Origin: SAR202 cluster bacterium Io17-Chloro-G6 | Lineage (GTDB): Bacteria > Chloroflexota > Dehalococcoidia > UBA3495 | DNA: 10,599 nt | Assembly: GCA_002816585.1 (NCBI GenBank) | Contig: MUCT01000032.1 | Location: 1 to 10,599, forward strand | Reading direction: 5' to 3' | Shown here: positions 1 to 6,355 of the stretch, piece by piece | Numbering within the stretch: position 1 is the stretch's first letter | Layout of the letters: the number at the start of each line of letters is the position of its first letter | Made by a program: the position numbers and the translations under genes | The notes under the pieces: generated by a model | Told to the model about the DNA's origin: nothing | Seen by the model: only the letters and a program-made list of their open reading frames with translations | Database searches by the model: none

Positions 1-217
1 ACTCTTTGTAGCAACGGCCTTCAATCCGAACCGTTCACTAACTATAGCAATCGATTGCCTGTCTACTTCAAGAATTGTGTTTGATTCTGGTGTGAATACG
101 TTCTATCAAATCACAATAAAACACAATTTAATTGTCTGAAGCCGACGTTTCCACAGCAAAAATAGTGTACATTGCATGTGGCACATTTATGTCTTACAGT
201 ACGTATATAAGGCATCA
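1..217. other. AT-rich stretch without a supported gene; inverted repeats at 74-135
   Basis: No convincing coding region. On the minus strand 1-98 is open and runs off the left edge with protein-like composition, but it has no start codon after the stop upstream of it, so it could only be a remnant. The stretch holds imperfect inverted arms ATTGTGTTTGAT (74-85) and ATCAAATCACAAT (105-117, one bulged T), then an odd-length palindrome ACAATTTAATTGT (123-135). CACAAT/ATTGTG thus recurs four times within about 60 bases. This looks like regulatory or structural DNA, function unknown. It is clearly more AT-rich than the rest of the window. Confidence 0.4.
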
Positions 218-482
218 ATAGGACACTAAATCTCGAGGTTGGCTGAAGCGGGTGGGACCAGGGCCGATCTCGCGTCTTGGGCGAAGTCCAGCTCCAACAT
301 CGATGCGGCGCCCCAAACCAGGTCTTCCCAAAGCTTTTCCGCAGGAGCACCTGACCTGCACATCCAGTCCGCTGATTCTAAGGGTATTCGGTGGAATTCA
401 TTGAGTCCTGTTCCTCTGTGTGGGAAATGGGACACCTCTTGTGTAACGGTGGCGTTTGTGCCGACGCCACCGTTGTTTTTTT
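218..482 (+). ncRNA. Possible structured small RNA (rod-like, 6S-like layout)
   Basis: The region ends in a strong plus-strand terminator, yet no plus-strand protein gene precedes it. A -10-like TATAAG lies at 206-211, which would start a transcript near 218; no good -35 box is visible. By eye the transcript can form a long rod: GAGGT 235-239 with ACCTC 434-438, GGAC 255-258 with GTCC 405-408, CCGA 264-267 with TCGG 388-391, GCGG 305-308 with CCGC 369-372, and CAGGTC 319-324 with GACCTG 353-358. The nested order resembles the layout of 6S RNA. I could not match signatures of RNase P RNA, tmRNA or SRP RNA. The helices are short and hand-found, so the RNA and both its ends are tentative. Confidence 0.3.
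445..482 (+). terminator. Strong intrinsic terminator
   Basis: A perfect 11-bp stem, AACGGTGGCGT (445-455) with ACGCCACCGTT (464-474), has an 8-base loop and is followed by G and then seven T (476-482). The minus strand has no T-run after the hairpin, so it works for plus-strand transcription. It faces the convergent end of the mnmA-rnhB-yraN operon. Confidence 0.9.
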
Positions 483-597
483 ACCCTGAGCGCTGAGTCC
501 CAGCAGTTTCATTGCACGTACCAGGCGTCCGGCTCAAAGACGAGTATAGGCCCCATCCGGATGGATGCTATTCAGGAAATTTTCGCTGAAACGCTCC

Positions 598-966
598 TCA
601 CGCCTCCACCGCATTCTCCAGGTGGTTAACTTCCAACAGCTTACCGGAGACATCCAGGTGGATGCTGATCAGGTCGATCCTCCATTGAGATCGTTCGAGG
701 CCATTGCTCTCCAGGTAATGTTGCGCCGTGGCGACCAAGCGCCGGGACTTGGCAACGGTGACCGATTCTTCCGGGGTCCCAAATGCAACGCCACGGCGAG
801 TACGGACTTCGATAAAAACTACTTCCGAGCCGTATTGGGCCACGATATCTACCTCGCCCCAACGGCAACGGTAGTTCGTGGCCGATACTGCGTAGCCTTT
901 GCGCTCCAAGAACCGGCGGGCGTGCGTTTCTCCCCATTGGCCCAATCGGCCTCGAGGCGTGGTCAC
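598..966 (-). CDS. yraN: YraN/UPF0102 family nuclease-like protein
   Basis: A 122-residue protein of normal length for UPF0102 (YraN). The family has a PD-(D/E)xK nuclease-like fold, and its precise cellular role is not settled. Visible family features are LGQWGETHA at residues 8-16, NYRCRWGEVDIVA at about 31-43 with the acidic GExD pair, and VVFIEVRTRRG at about 49-59, where the usual EVK motif reads EVR. Helices rich in K/R follow, with the typical AxxYL pattern. The start is GTG at 964-966, overlapping the rnhB stop as GTGA, so translation is probably coupled; there is no strong ribosome site of its own. It is the last gene of mnmA-rnhB-yraN, and RNase HII next to YraN is a recurrent bacterial arrangement. 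Confidence 0.92.
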   Translation of the reverse strand: MTTPRGRLGQWGETHARRFLERKGYAVSATNYRCRWGEVDIVAQYGSEVVFIEVRTRRGVAFGTPEESVTVAKSRRLVATAQHYLESNGLERSQWRIDLISIHLDVSGKLLEVNHLENAVEA

Positions 967-1607
967 GTCCAGCTGCCGCCAGGGAACTGCATCACCGCCT
1001 GAGCCACTGGAGCAAATGACCGGCGGTGGATAGGGCAGGGACCAAGCTCTCGCAGACGTTCGAAGTGGGCCTTGGTTGGATAACCCTTATGCCTGGCAAA
1101 CGCGTAGCCAGGATAGGCCGCCTCTGCCTCCACCATCAGTTGGTCACGGGCAACCTTGGCCACGTTGGAAGCCGCGGCAATCGAATAACTGCGGCTGTCC
1201 CCTTTGACAATGGTGTCGTAGGCAAATGGACACTCCCGGACGTAGATGTAGTCCAAGAGCAGGTGTCCAGGCTCAATAGGCAATTGCCCCACTGCGCTGA
1301 GCATGGCCGCAAGAGCCGCCCGGCCGATGCCCATGACGTCGATATCCTCCGGGCCTACCATGCCGACTCCGACGGCCAACGCATGCTGATGGACAACATC
1401 GACGGCACGTTCCCGCCGGGAGTGGGATAACCTTTTTGAATCGTCCAGAAATTGAAGCCATGGCTCAGCGCCGGTTAGGTCCGGGGGAAGTATCACCGCC
1501 GCAGCGACAACCGGCCCGGCCAATGGTCCTCTCCCGGCTTCATCGACACCGGCGACGAACTGGATTCCGCGACTGTGGAGCCCCGACTCCAGGGAAAGGT
1601 CCGGCAT
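963..1607 (-). CDS. rnhB: Ribonuclease HII
   Basis: A 214-residue cytoplasmic enzyme that nicks the RNA strand of RNA-DNA hybrids and removes single ribonucleotides misincorporated in DNA. The N-terminal VAGVDEAGRGPLAGPVV (residues 18-34) carries catalytic Asp22-Glu23 and the GRG substrate-reading motif. DDSKRLS follows at 55-61, the third acidic residue is Asp119 in LLLDY, and KGDSRSYSIAAASNVAKVARD (135-155) is the family's conserved block with Asp137. The C-terminus has HKGYPTKAH, also typical. The ATG at 1605-1607 is preceded by an excellent ribosome site (GGGAGGT, minus strand, about 1613-1619, six bases before the start). It lies 26 bases after mnmA and overlaps yraN by 4 bases, so the three genes are almost certainly cotranscribed. 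Confidence 0.97.
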   Translation of the reverse strand: MPDLSLESGLHSRGIQFVAGVDEAGRGPLAGPVVAAAVILPPDLTGAEPWLQFLDDSKRLSHSRRERAVDVVHQHALAVGVGMVGPEDIDVMGIGRAALAAMLSAVGQLPIEPGHLLLDYIYVRECPFAYDTIVKGDSRSYSIAAASNVAKVARDQLMVEAEAAYPGYAFARHKGYPTKAHFERLRELGPCPIHRRSFAPVAQAVMQFPGGSWT

Positions 1608-1633
1608 CGGCCACCTCCCGGATAGCCAAATAG

Positions 1634-2776
1634 CTAGGCAGTGGCCGCGGGCAGGTCCCCGGGCAGGCCGTTTTCCAAACTTGGTTGTTTACTCGGTTCC
1701 GTACCCGGCTCAATGGTCCCACCTCCCAACAGCACATCACCTTGATAAAATACCGCCGCTTGACCCGGAGTGACCGACCGCTGGGGCCGGACAAACCGGA
1801 CCAATGCGTCGTCGCCGGATGGATATAGCACCGCAGCGGCCTCGCTTGACTTGTAACGGATCTTAACGTTGACGTCGACCGGCCCTTGTGGCGGGCTTCC
1901 CAAAGGATAGTTGACTCCAGAGACCCACATCTGGTCCCGCATCAAGGCCTCTTCTGGTCCGATGACCACCCGGCGGGATTCAGGCTCCAACCGGACCACG
2001 AACCGTGGCTCCCCTTGGGCGACGCCCAGACCGCGCCGCTGCCCAATGGTGAAATACTCAATGCCCTCATGCCGGCCCACAACCGTCCCGTCGAGTTCAA
2101 CGATGTCGCCTGGGACCGTGGCCAACCGCTGCTTGAGAAAATTCTTGTAATCCCCTGAAGGGATGAAGCAGATGTCTTGGCTGTCGGGCTTAGCTGCGTT
2201 CAGCAATCCGGCACCCTCGGCCATCCACCGTATCTCGTCTTTGTGGTAGGCGCCCACAGGCATAAGCGTGCGTGCCAGTTGTTCCTGCCCCATGCCAAAC
2301 AGCACGTAGGACTGGTCTTTGGATTCGTCAACAGCCTTCTTAAGAACGATGCCGTCTGGACCTCGCGCTATTTGGGCGTAGTGACCGGTGGCCACATAAT
2401 CGGCTTCTAAGACGGCGGCCCGTTCCATGAGGTGGCCGAACTTTATCTTATCGTTGCAGGCGATGCAGGGATGGGGAGTGCGGCCTAGTTGGTATTCGGA
2501 TGTGAAGTAATCCACCACCTGAGACTGGAATTCGCGCTGTGTGTTTAAGACGTAATGGGGGATACCCAAACGACGGCAAACGGAGCGGGCGTCCTCCACG
2601 TCGTCCAAGGTGCAGCAGCCCTGGTAATTGGGGGGGAGATTGGCTTCTCCAGGCCCGTCCAGGTTATATAGCTTCAACGTGACGCCGACGACGTCGTAGC
2701 CCTGCTGTTGCAATAGCAGCGCGGCAACGGAGGAATCCACGCCTCCGCTCATGGCGACGGCTACCTTTTCCGACAT
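1634..2776 (-). CDS. mnmA: tRNA-specific 2-thiouridylase MnmA
   Basis: A 380-residue enzyme that adds sulfur to U34 of tRNAs for Lys, Glu and Gln, using ATP and a protein persulfide. The PP-loop ATP site is SGGVDSS (residues 10-16). PHPCIACNDKIKFG (101-114) contains Cys107, the likely nucleophile in the conserved CN context. ATGHYA (129-134), KDQSYVLF (153-160) and PDSQDICFI (197-205), with Cys203 as the persulfide-forming partner, are all family hallmarks. FTIGQRRGLG opens the central domain and is followed by the C-terminal beta-barrel. A roughly 25-residue Pro/Gly-rich tail extends past the usual end of the barrel and looks disordered. The ATG at 2774-2776 follows GGGAG (minus strand, 2786-2790) with 9 bases between. 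It is the first gene of the operon with rnhB and yraN. Confidence 0.97.
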   Translation of the reverse strand: MSEKVAVAMSGGVDSSVAALLLQQQGYDVVGVTLKLYNLDGPGEANLPPNYQGCCTLDDVEDARSVCRRLGIPHYVLNTQREFQSQVVDYFTSEYQLGRTPHPCIACNDKIKFGHLMERAAVLEADYVATGHYAQIARGPDGIVLKKAVDESKDQSYVLFGMGQEQLARTLMPVGAYHKDEIRWMAEGAGLLNAAKPDSQDICFIPSGDYKNFLKQRLATVPGDIVELDGTVVGRHEGIEYFTIGQRRGLGVAQGEPRFVVRLEPESRRVVIGPEEALMRDQMWVSGVNYPLGSPPQGPVDVNVKIRYKSSEAAAVLYPSGDDALVRFVRPQRSVTPGQAAVFYQGDVLLGGGTIEPGTEPSKQPSLENGLPGDLPAATA

Positions 2777-2815
2777 CTCTTCATACTCCCATTAGGCCCA
2801 AACGATCTACAAATC

Positions 2816-2844
2816 AGCATACCCGATTCATGCGGTACGGCCAA
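2816..2844 (-). promoter_or_regulatory. Predicted promoter of mnmA-rnhB-yraN
   Basis: On the minus strand TTGGCC (2839-2844, 4 of 6 to the -35 consensus) and TATGCT (2816-2821, 4 of 6 to the -10 consensus) are separated by exactly 17 bases. A start near 2809 would give a leader of about 33 bases before the mnmA ATG, containing the GGGAG ribosome site. Visual prediction only. Confidence 0.4.
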
Positions 2845-2951
2845 TAGAAGCCAGTGCCGTCTCACACCACGACTGGCGTCCCGTCCGTAGACCGCCAGTG
2901 AGTCATATTCGCAAGTCGCGTAGCCCACAAGACCCAACAGTTAGCCAAAAT

Positions 2952-2997
2952 TCGTCGATTCGCATGAGGCTGATCGACGACTAAACTAGCACATAAT
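2952..2997 (+). promoter_or_regulatory. Inverted repeat plus -10 box upstream of the zinc-ribbon gene
   Basis: A perfect 8-bp inverted repeat, TCGTCGAT (2952-2959) and ATCGACGA (2973-2980), is separated by 13 bases. A -10-like CATAAT (2992-2997, 5 of 6) lies just downstream, with a weak CTGATC (2970-2975) at -35 spacing inside the right arm. The arrangement suggests an operator over a plus-strand promoter that reads toward 3061, with a leader of about 55 bases. No regulator gene is adjacent. Both elements are predictions by eye. Confidence 0.3.
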
Positions 2998-3060
2998 GTA
3001 CAAACGCCTGCCGACTGGGCCGGGCGCATTCCGTCCGTGGGCGTCAACGGGGATTGGCCG

Positions 3061-3842
3061 ATGGCAGAAGAATCAACGTTCCAACAATTCTGCACCAACT
3101 GCGGGACACAGCTGATTCAAGGGGCGGACTTTTGCCCATCGTGTGGAACACGGGCAAGAGGACGAGACGCCGAGGCCGGAGGCGTGGGTCTTGATTATGG
3201 CGGCGGCCCAGTCTTCGTACAATTTTTGGGGACGGGCCTTCAATTGCTGGTTAGGGGTATATTCGCCGTCATCCTGATGATATTGATAATACCCTATGGC
3301 TGGGGGGTCTCGTTGTTGTCCGGCTGGTACGTGAACAATCTTGCGTTCAGCGACGGCAGAACAGCTAATTTTACCGGGCGCGGCAGTCAGATTTGGTATT
3401 ACATCTTTCTTTTGCTGTTGACGATTTTTCTCAACATTATTCCGTTGATCGGCGGCATTCTCGGGTGGTTGGTTTCAATGCGCATAGAGCTGGCCCTAAC
3501 TCGATGGTTCTTTGGCCACATCCAGTTAAGCACTGGACAGACACTGCGGTTTGACGGGAGTTACTGGCCCTTCGTTGGATGGAATTTGCTGTGGGCCGTG
3601 TCCTTCATCACCATCATAGGCTGGGCGTGGGTTGCTTCTGCATGGATGCGGTGGCTCTGCGAGAACGTGGACATCGGGCAGGAAAACTTGGAGTTCGTGG
3701 GGGCGGCTTGGAGTTCCTATGGCGCGGAATTGCCGCGGTGTTGGGCAGTATCTTGATCATCACGATTCCCTGGATGACCGTTTGGTATCTCCGGTGGATC
3801 ACCCGTAACATAGTGATTCATCCCGGAGTAACAATCTCCTAA
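3061..3842 (+). pseudogene. Zinc-ribbon membrane protein, DUF898-like, broken by a -1 frameshift
   Basis: The N-terminus is a rubredoxin-type zinc ribbon (Cys11, 14, 25, 28: CxxC-N10-CxxC). Hydrophobic segments follow, alternating with short hydrophilic hairpins of the form W-x(2-5)-N/H-x(3-5)-G-x(3-5)-F-x-G: WYVNNLAFSDG, WFFGHIQLSTG, WLCENVDIGQ and WITRNIVIHPG. This internal repeat, three membrane units between four hairpins, resembles DUF898/YjgN membrane proteins, whose function is unknown. The first frame stops at 3756. The matching continuation, GGLEFLWRGIAAVLGS onward, is in the -1 frame and ends at 3842. The switch is at a run of five G (3699-3703); one extra G, or a -1 slip there, gives about 260 residues. 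The ATG at 3061 is preferred over GTG 3037 because GGGGA (3049-3053) lies seven bases before it. Confidence 0.7.
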
Positions 3843-3944
3843 GGCGCTCATGCATCCAAATTCCGCCCGTCGTAGTAATCTATCAACAAGGCCCTGCGTT
3901 GTGTGATGATTGCGGCAACGGACTAACTTGGTGTGGGACGGCCA

Positions 3945-4790
3945 ATGGCGGAAAGAGATAAAAACGAATTCTCGGGACGCCAATTCTGCGGGAATTGCGG
4001 CGCTGCGGTTGCCCCCGGCGCATCGGCCTGCTCTCATTGTGCCACCCCGGTGCAGCGTGCCACCCCGATGCAACCCGAGGAAAACGCACAAGTGCTTCTG
4101 GAAGATTACACCCCTTACTGCCGGGCCTGCGGGGTGGCAGTGGCAAGGGAAGCGGCGCTCCATTGCCCCCAATGCGGTGTGGGACCCCTCTGCCATCAGC
4201 ACTTCTACCCGTCGTCGCAAACCTGCGCCCTCTGCCCGTCATCTGGGGTGGCGCCGCCCGGCGAACAAGATCCCTCCTCGCTCCCCAACCGGCCCAGAGG
4301 CCCGTGGGCCCAACCAGCTACCATGTTTCCCTGCCATCGATGTGGGGCCCGCCTCCGGCACGGCGTGGGCTTCTGCCCAAGTTGCGGAGCCAAACATCCA
4401 GGCGTCGGAGAAAATTCCAAAAACGTAGGCTTCTTGCCTCGTCTCGGCGCGTCCATCATCGATGTTGTGGTGCCCATATTGGCAAGTGGAATCGTTATCG
4501 CTCTTATTGACCTCCCAGGAGTTTTCCCCCTCATTTTTGTTTGCTACCACACAATCTTCACTTACAATTTTGGTCAGACCCCCGGAAAGATGATGTTGGG
4601 ACTCCAGGTGGTGGATGCAGCCGGCCACAGACCTACGTTGAAGCAAATTATTTTACGTGAGGTGCTGGGTAAAATGATCGTCTTCTTAACCATGTTCGTT
4701 GGGTTTCTCTGGGTACTCTGGGACCCCAAGAAACGTGGTTGGCACGATTACATTGGCGGCACTTACGTAGTCAAGACGGAGCGCAACTAG
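3945..4790 (+). CDS. Multi-zinc-ribbon RDD-family membrane protein
   Basis: A 281-residue protein with four metal-binding clusters ahead of a membrane domain: Cys15/18/29/32; Cys59/62/74/77; Cys83/His86/Cys94/Cys97 (a CHQHF type knuckle); and Cys131/134/145/148. Low-complexity Pro-rich linkers separate them. Residues about 161-277 form an RDD domain, with the characteristic RLGASIID segment, two or three transmembrane helices, GQTPGKMMLGLQVVD, and a closing KKRGWHDYIGGTYVV with the conserved Asp. RDD proteins are inner-membrane proteins of mostly unknown, sometimes transport-related, function. The ATG at 3945 is preferred over GTG 3933 because GGGA (3935-3938) sits six bases upstream. The preceding gene on the same strand also starts with a zinc ribbon, so the pair may be related in role and possibly cotranscribed (about 100 bases apart). 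Confidence 0.85.
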   Translation: MAERDKNEFSGRQFCGNCGAAVAPGASACSHCATPVQRATPMQPEENAQVLLEDYTPYCRACGVAVAREAALHCPQCGVGPLCHQHFYPSSQTCALCPSSGVAPPGEQDPSSLPNRPRGPWAQPATMFPCHRCGARLRHGVGFCPSCGAKHPGVGENSKNVGFLPRLGASIIDVVVPILASGIVIALIDLPGVFPLIFVCYHTIFTYNFGQTPGKMMLGLQVVDAAGHRPTLKQIILREVLGKMIVFLTMFVGFLWVLWDPKKRGWHDYIGGTYVVKTERN

Positions 4791-4890
4791 CCCTCCAAGC
4801 ATAGGCGCTGGGTGCCTGGGGTTCTTGGGTCTGCTACACTGTCCCGCAACTAGACCGAAGCAGTGCCTGAGCAGTAGATGGAGGATATTG

Positions 4891-5841
4891 ATGGCAGTTA
4901 CATTTGGCACTTCACTCCCCAGCCGGGGCGAGATGGCCGGCCCGGAGCAGCTCCGCAGCGTGGCGCAGCGAGCCGAGGACCTGGGCTACGACCACGTATG
5001 GGTTAGCGACCACATCGTGCTCCCGAAAAAAGTCGATTCCTTCTATCCCTACGCTGCGGATGGCGTAGCCACTTTCAAGCCCGAAGAGCCTTACTACGAA
5101 CCGCTGGCGGCCCTGAATTTCATCGCCGGTTGCACTCAGCGGGTTCGTCTAGGCACCCACGTTCTGATCATCCCCTACCGCAACCCGGTGCTAACGGCCA
5201 AGATTCTATCCACGCTGGACGTGCTGTCCGGCGGCAGGGTGATCTTGGGCGCGGGAGTCGGATGGATGGAAGAGGAGTTCCAGGCCATGGGGCTCGACAC
5301 CTACAAAGAACGTGGGGCGGTCACCGACGAATACCTGGAACTCTACAAGGAACTCTGGACCAAGGAAAGCCCTTCATTCCAAGGCAAGTATTACCAGATA
5401 TCGGATAGCGGGTTCGAGCCCAAGCCGGTGCAAAGGCCCCACATGCCCATCTGGATCGGCGGGCACACCGGCCCAGCCATCCGCCGGGCCGCCAAGTACG
5501 GCGACGGCTGGATGCCCATTGGGCTGCGTCCCCCCGCCATCTTGGAACCTGAAGAGCTGGCCGGCAAGATTGCCCGTCTCCGGAAACTGACCGTGGCAGC
5601 AGGCCGGCCCGAGGACGCGGTCTCCCTCACCTTCAGCACCAGCGTTGTCTTCAACGATGCCGCCGGTAGTTCCCGCGCGATGATGCAGGGTAAGCCCGAG
5701 CAGATAGCCGCCGATTTGCGGCAGTACCAAGACCTGGGCGTATCCAACTTCATCATCGGATTCCAGGGCGGCGCCGTTCCCGAACTACAAGAAAACATGG
5801 AGCGCTTCTCAAGAGAGGTCATGACCCTGGTCCCCAATTAG
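4891..5841 (+). CDS. LLM class F420-dependent oxidoreductase
   Basis: A 316-residue TIM-barrel protein of the bacterial luciferase-like monooxygenase superfamily, in the branch usually annotated as F420-dependent (TIGR03619-like). Members oxidise or reduce small organic substrates with coenzyme F420 or a flavin; the substrate cannot be told here. Family motifs are GYDHVWVSDHIVLP (residues 33-46), the barrel segment RVRLGTHVLIIPYRNPV (about 84-100), LSGGRVILGAGVGWMEEEF (about 112-130), FQGKYYQ, and PHMPIWIGGHTGPAIRRAA with the glycine-rich cofactor-binding loop, then YGDGWMP. The ATG at 4891 is chosen because GGAGG (4880-4884) lies six bases before it. An upstream in-frame start at 4825 lacks such support. 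It ends 128 bases from the convergent GYD gene. Confidence 0.92.
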   Translation: MAVTFGTSLPSRGEMAGPEQLRSVAQRAEDLGYDHVWVSDHIVLPKKVDSFYPYAADGVATFKPEEPYYEPLAALNFIAGCTQRVRLGTHVLIIPYRNPVLTAKILSTLDVLSGGRVILGAGVGWMEEEFQAMGLDTYKERGAVTDEYLELYKELWTKESPSFQGKYYQISDSGFEPKPVQRPHMPIWIGGHTGPAIRRAAKYGDGWMPIGLRPPAILEPEELAGKIARLRKLTVAAGRPEDAVSLTFSTSVVFNDAAGSSRAMMQGKPEQIAADLRQYQDLGVSNFIIGFQGGAVPELQENMERFSREVMTLVPN

Positions 5842-5869
5842 GCAGATAGCGCGGCCAGTGGATTCTGTC

Positions 5870-5903
5870 CTGCGCCGGAATGACGGCGTAGGCCAAGTGT
5901 TTT
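5870..5903 (+). terminator. Possible terminator after the LLM gene
   Basis: An 8-bp hairpin, CTGCGCCG (5870-5877) with CGGCGTAG (5884-5891) including one G-U pair, has the loop GAATGA. A short T-rich stretch, TGTTTT (5898-5903), starts only after six further bases, so as an intrinsic terminator it is weak. The CCGGAATGACGG core resembles short palindromic repeats often scattered between genes in environmental genomes, which is an alternative reading. Confidence 0.3.
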
Positions 5904-5969
5904 CTCAGATCGGCAACCCGAGAATCTCCCTTGATTGTTGGCTCTGGACGTAAAGTACTAAGTCTGCGT

Positions 5970-6298
5970 TTATTGACCGGGAGGCCGGTAGGTAACTTCC
6001 TTGGCCTTCTGAGCGGCGGTGAAACCGTCGGATGTCGGGATTAGCACGGTGGTGTGCAGGTTGGTGACTGAGCCGGAGGCGCCGACCGCCATGACCGCGT
6101 TCGCCATTGCCGTGTCGTCGGGCATTTCAAAGATGCCGACAACGTCGTAATCGCCGAAGCAATAATCTAGGGAGACCATTTTTCCTCCCAGAGATTCCAC
6201 CAGTGTTCTGATCACCCCCGACCGGTCCTCAGGGCTGGAGACCAATCCGGCCATGCCTTGCTATGTGTGTAACTTGCCTGAAGTAGATAGCGGGGCAT
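5970..6298 (-). pseudogene. GYD-domain protein, N-terminus split off by a 1-base frameshift
   Basis: GYD-domain proteins are small (about 100-110 residue) alpha/beta proteins of unknown function, often beside catabolic genes. The longest uninterrupted frame starts at 6254 (94 residues) with AGLVSSPEDR, LGGKMVSLDYCFGDYDVVGI (GDYD being the name-giving motif), EMPDDTAMA and HTTVLIPT. It lacks the first beta-strand. That strand is present just upstream in another frame, from ATG 6296-6298: MPRYLLQASYTHSK. A stop (TAG) sits two codons before the internal ATG, so the frames are truly separated. Adding one G to the GG at 6256-6257 (minus strand) restores a continuous 109-residue protein reading YTHSKGMAGLVSS. 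The upstream start has the ribosome site GGGAAGG four bases before it; the internal ATG has no usable site. Confidence 0.75.
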
Positions 6299-6319
6299 TT
6301 TGCCTTCCCACAGAGTAGA

Positions 6320-6325
6320 TATATA
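6320..6325 (-). promoter_or_regulatory. Possible -10 box for the GYD gene
   Basis: TATATA on the minus strand lies about 22 bases before the GYD start (6298). A transcript starting near 6312 would have a short leader holding GGGAAGG. The sequence at -35 spacing (CGGAGA, 6343-6348) is poor. Read-through from the lyase gene, which ends 57 bases upstream, is equally likely. Confidence 0.2.
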
Positions 6326-6355
6326 CCCTGAGTCCCCCTGGCTCTCCGGTTCCGT

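Noticed and set aside
226..435. 69-residue minus-strand frame
   Set aside because: Composition and context fit noncoding DNA; it lies opposite the possible structured RNA and has no ribosome site.
218..440. RNase P RNA, tmRNA or SRP RNA in the left region
   Set aside because: GCGAAGTCCAGCTCC (282-296) faintly recalls the RNase P 5' signature, but the 3' signature and the required length before the terminator are missing. No tRNA-like end (tmRNA) or GNAR-capped SRP helix is found.
239..496. 85-residue plus-strand frame
   Set aside because: It runs through the intrinsic terminator hairpin, has no ribosome site and no recognisable motif.
553..564. Palindrome CCATCCGGATGG downstream of yraN
   Set aside because: No T-run follows on the minus strand, so it does not support a terminator for the operon. 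A 12-base palindrome alone is weak evidence for an operator.
3037..3060. Earlier GTG start for the zinc-ribbon gene
   Set aside because: The ribosome site GGGGA at 3049-3053 would lie inside the coding region; ATG 3061 fits it.
4825..4890. N-terminal extension of the LLM oxidoreductase
   Set aside because: The added residues are unlike the family, and GGAGG precedes ATG 4891 at ideal spacing.
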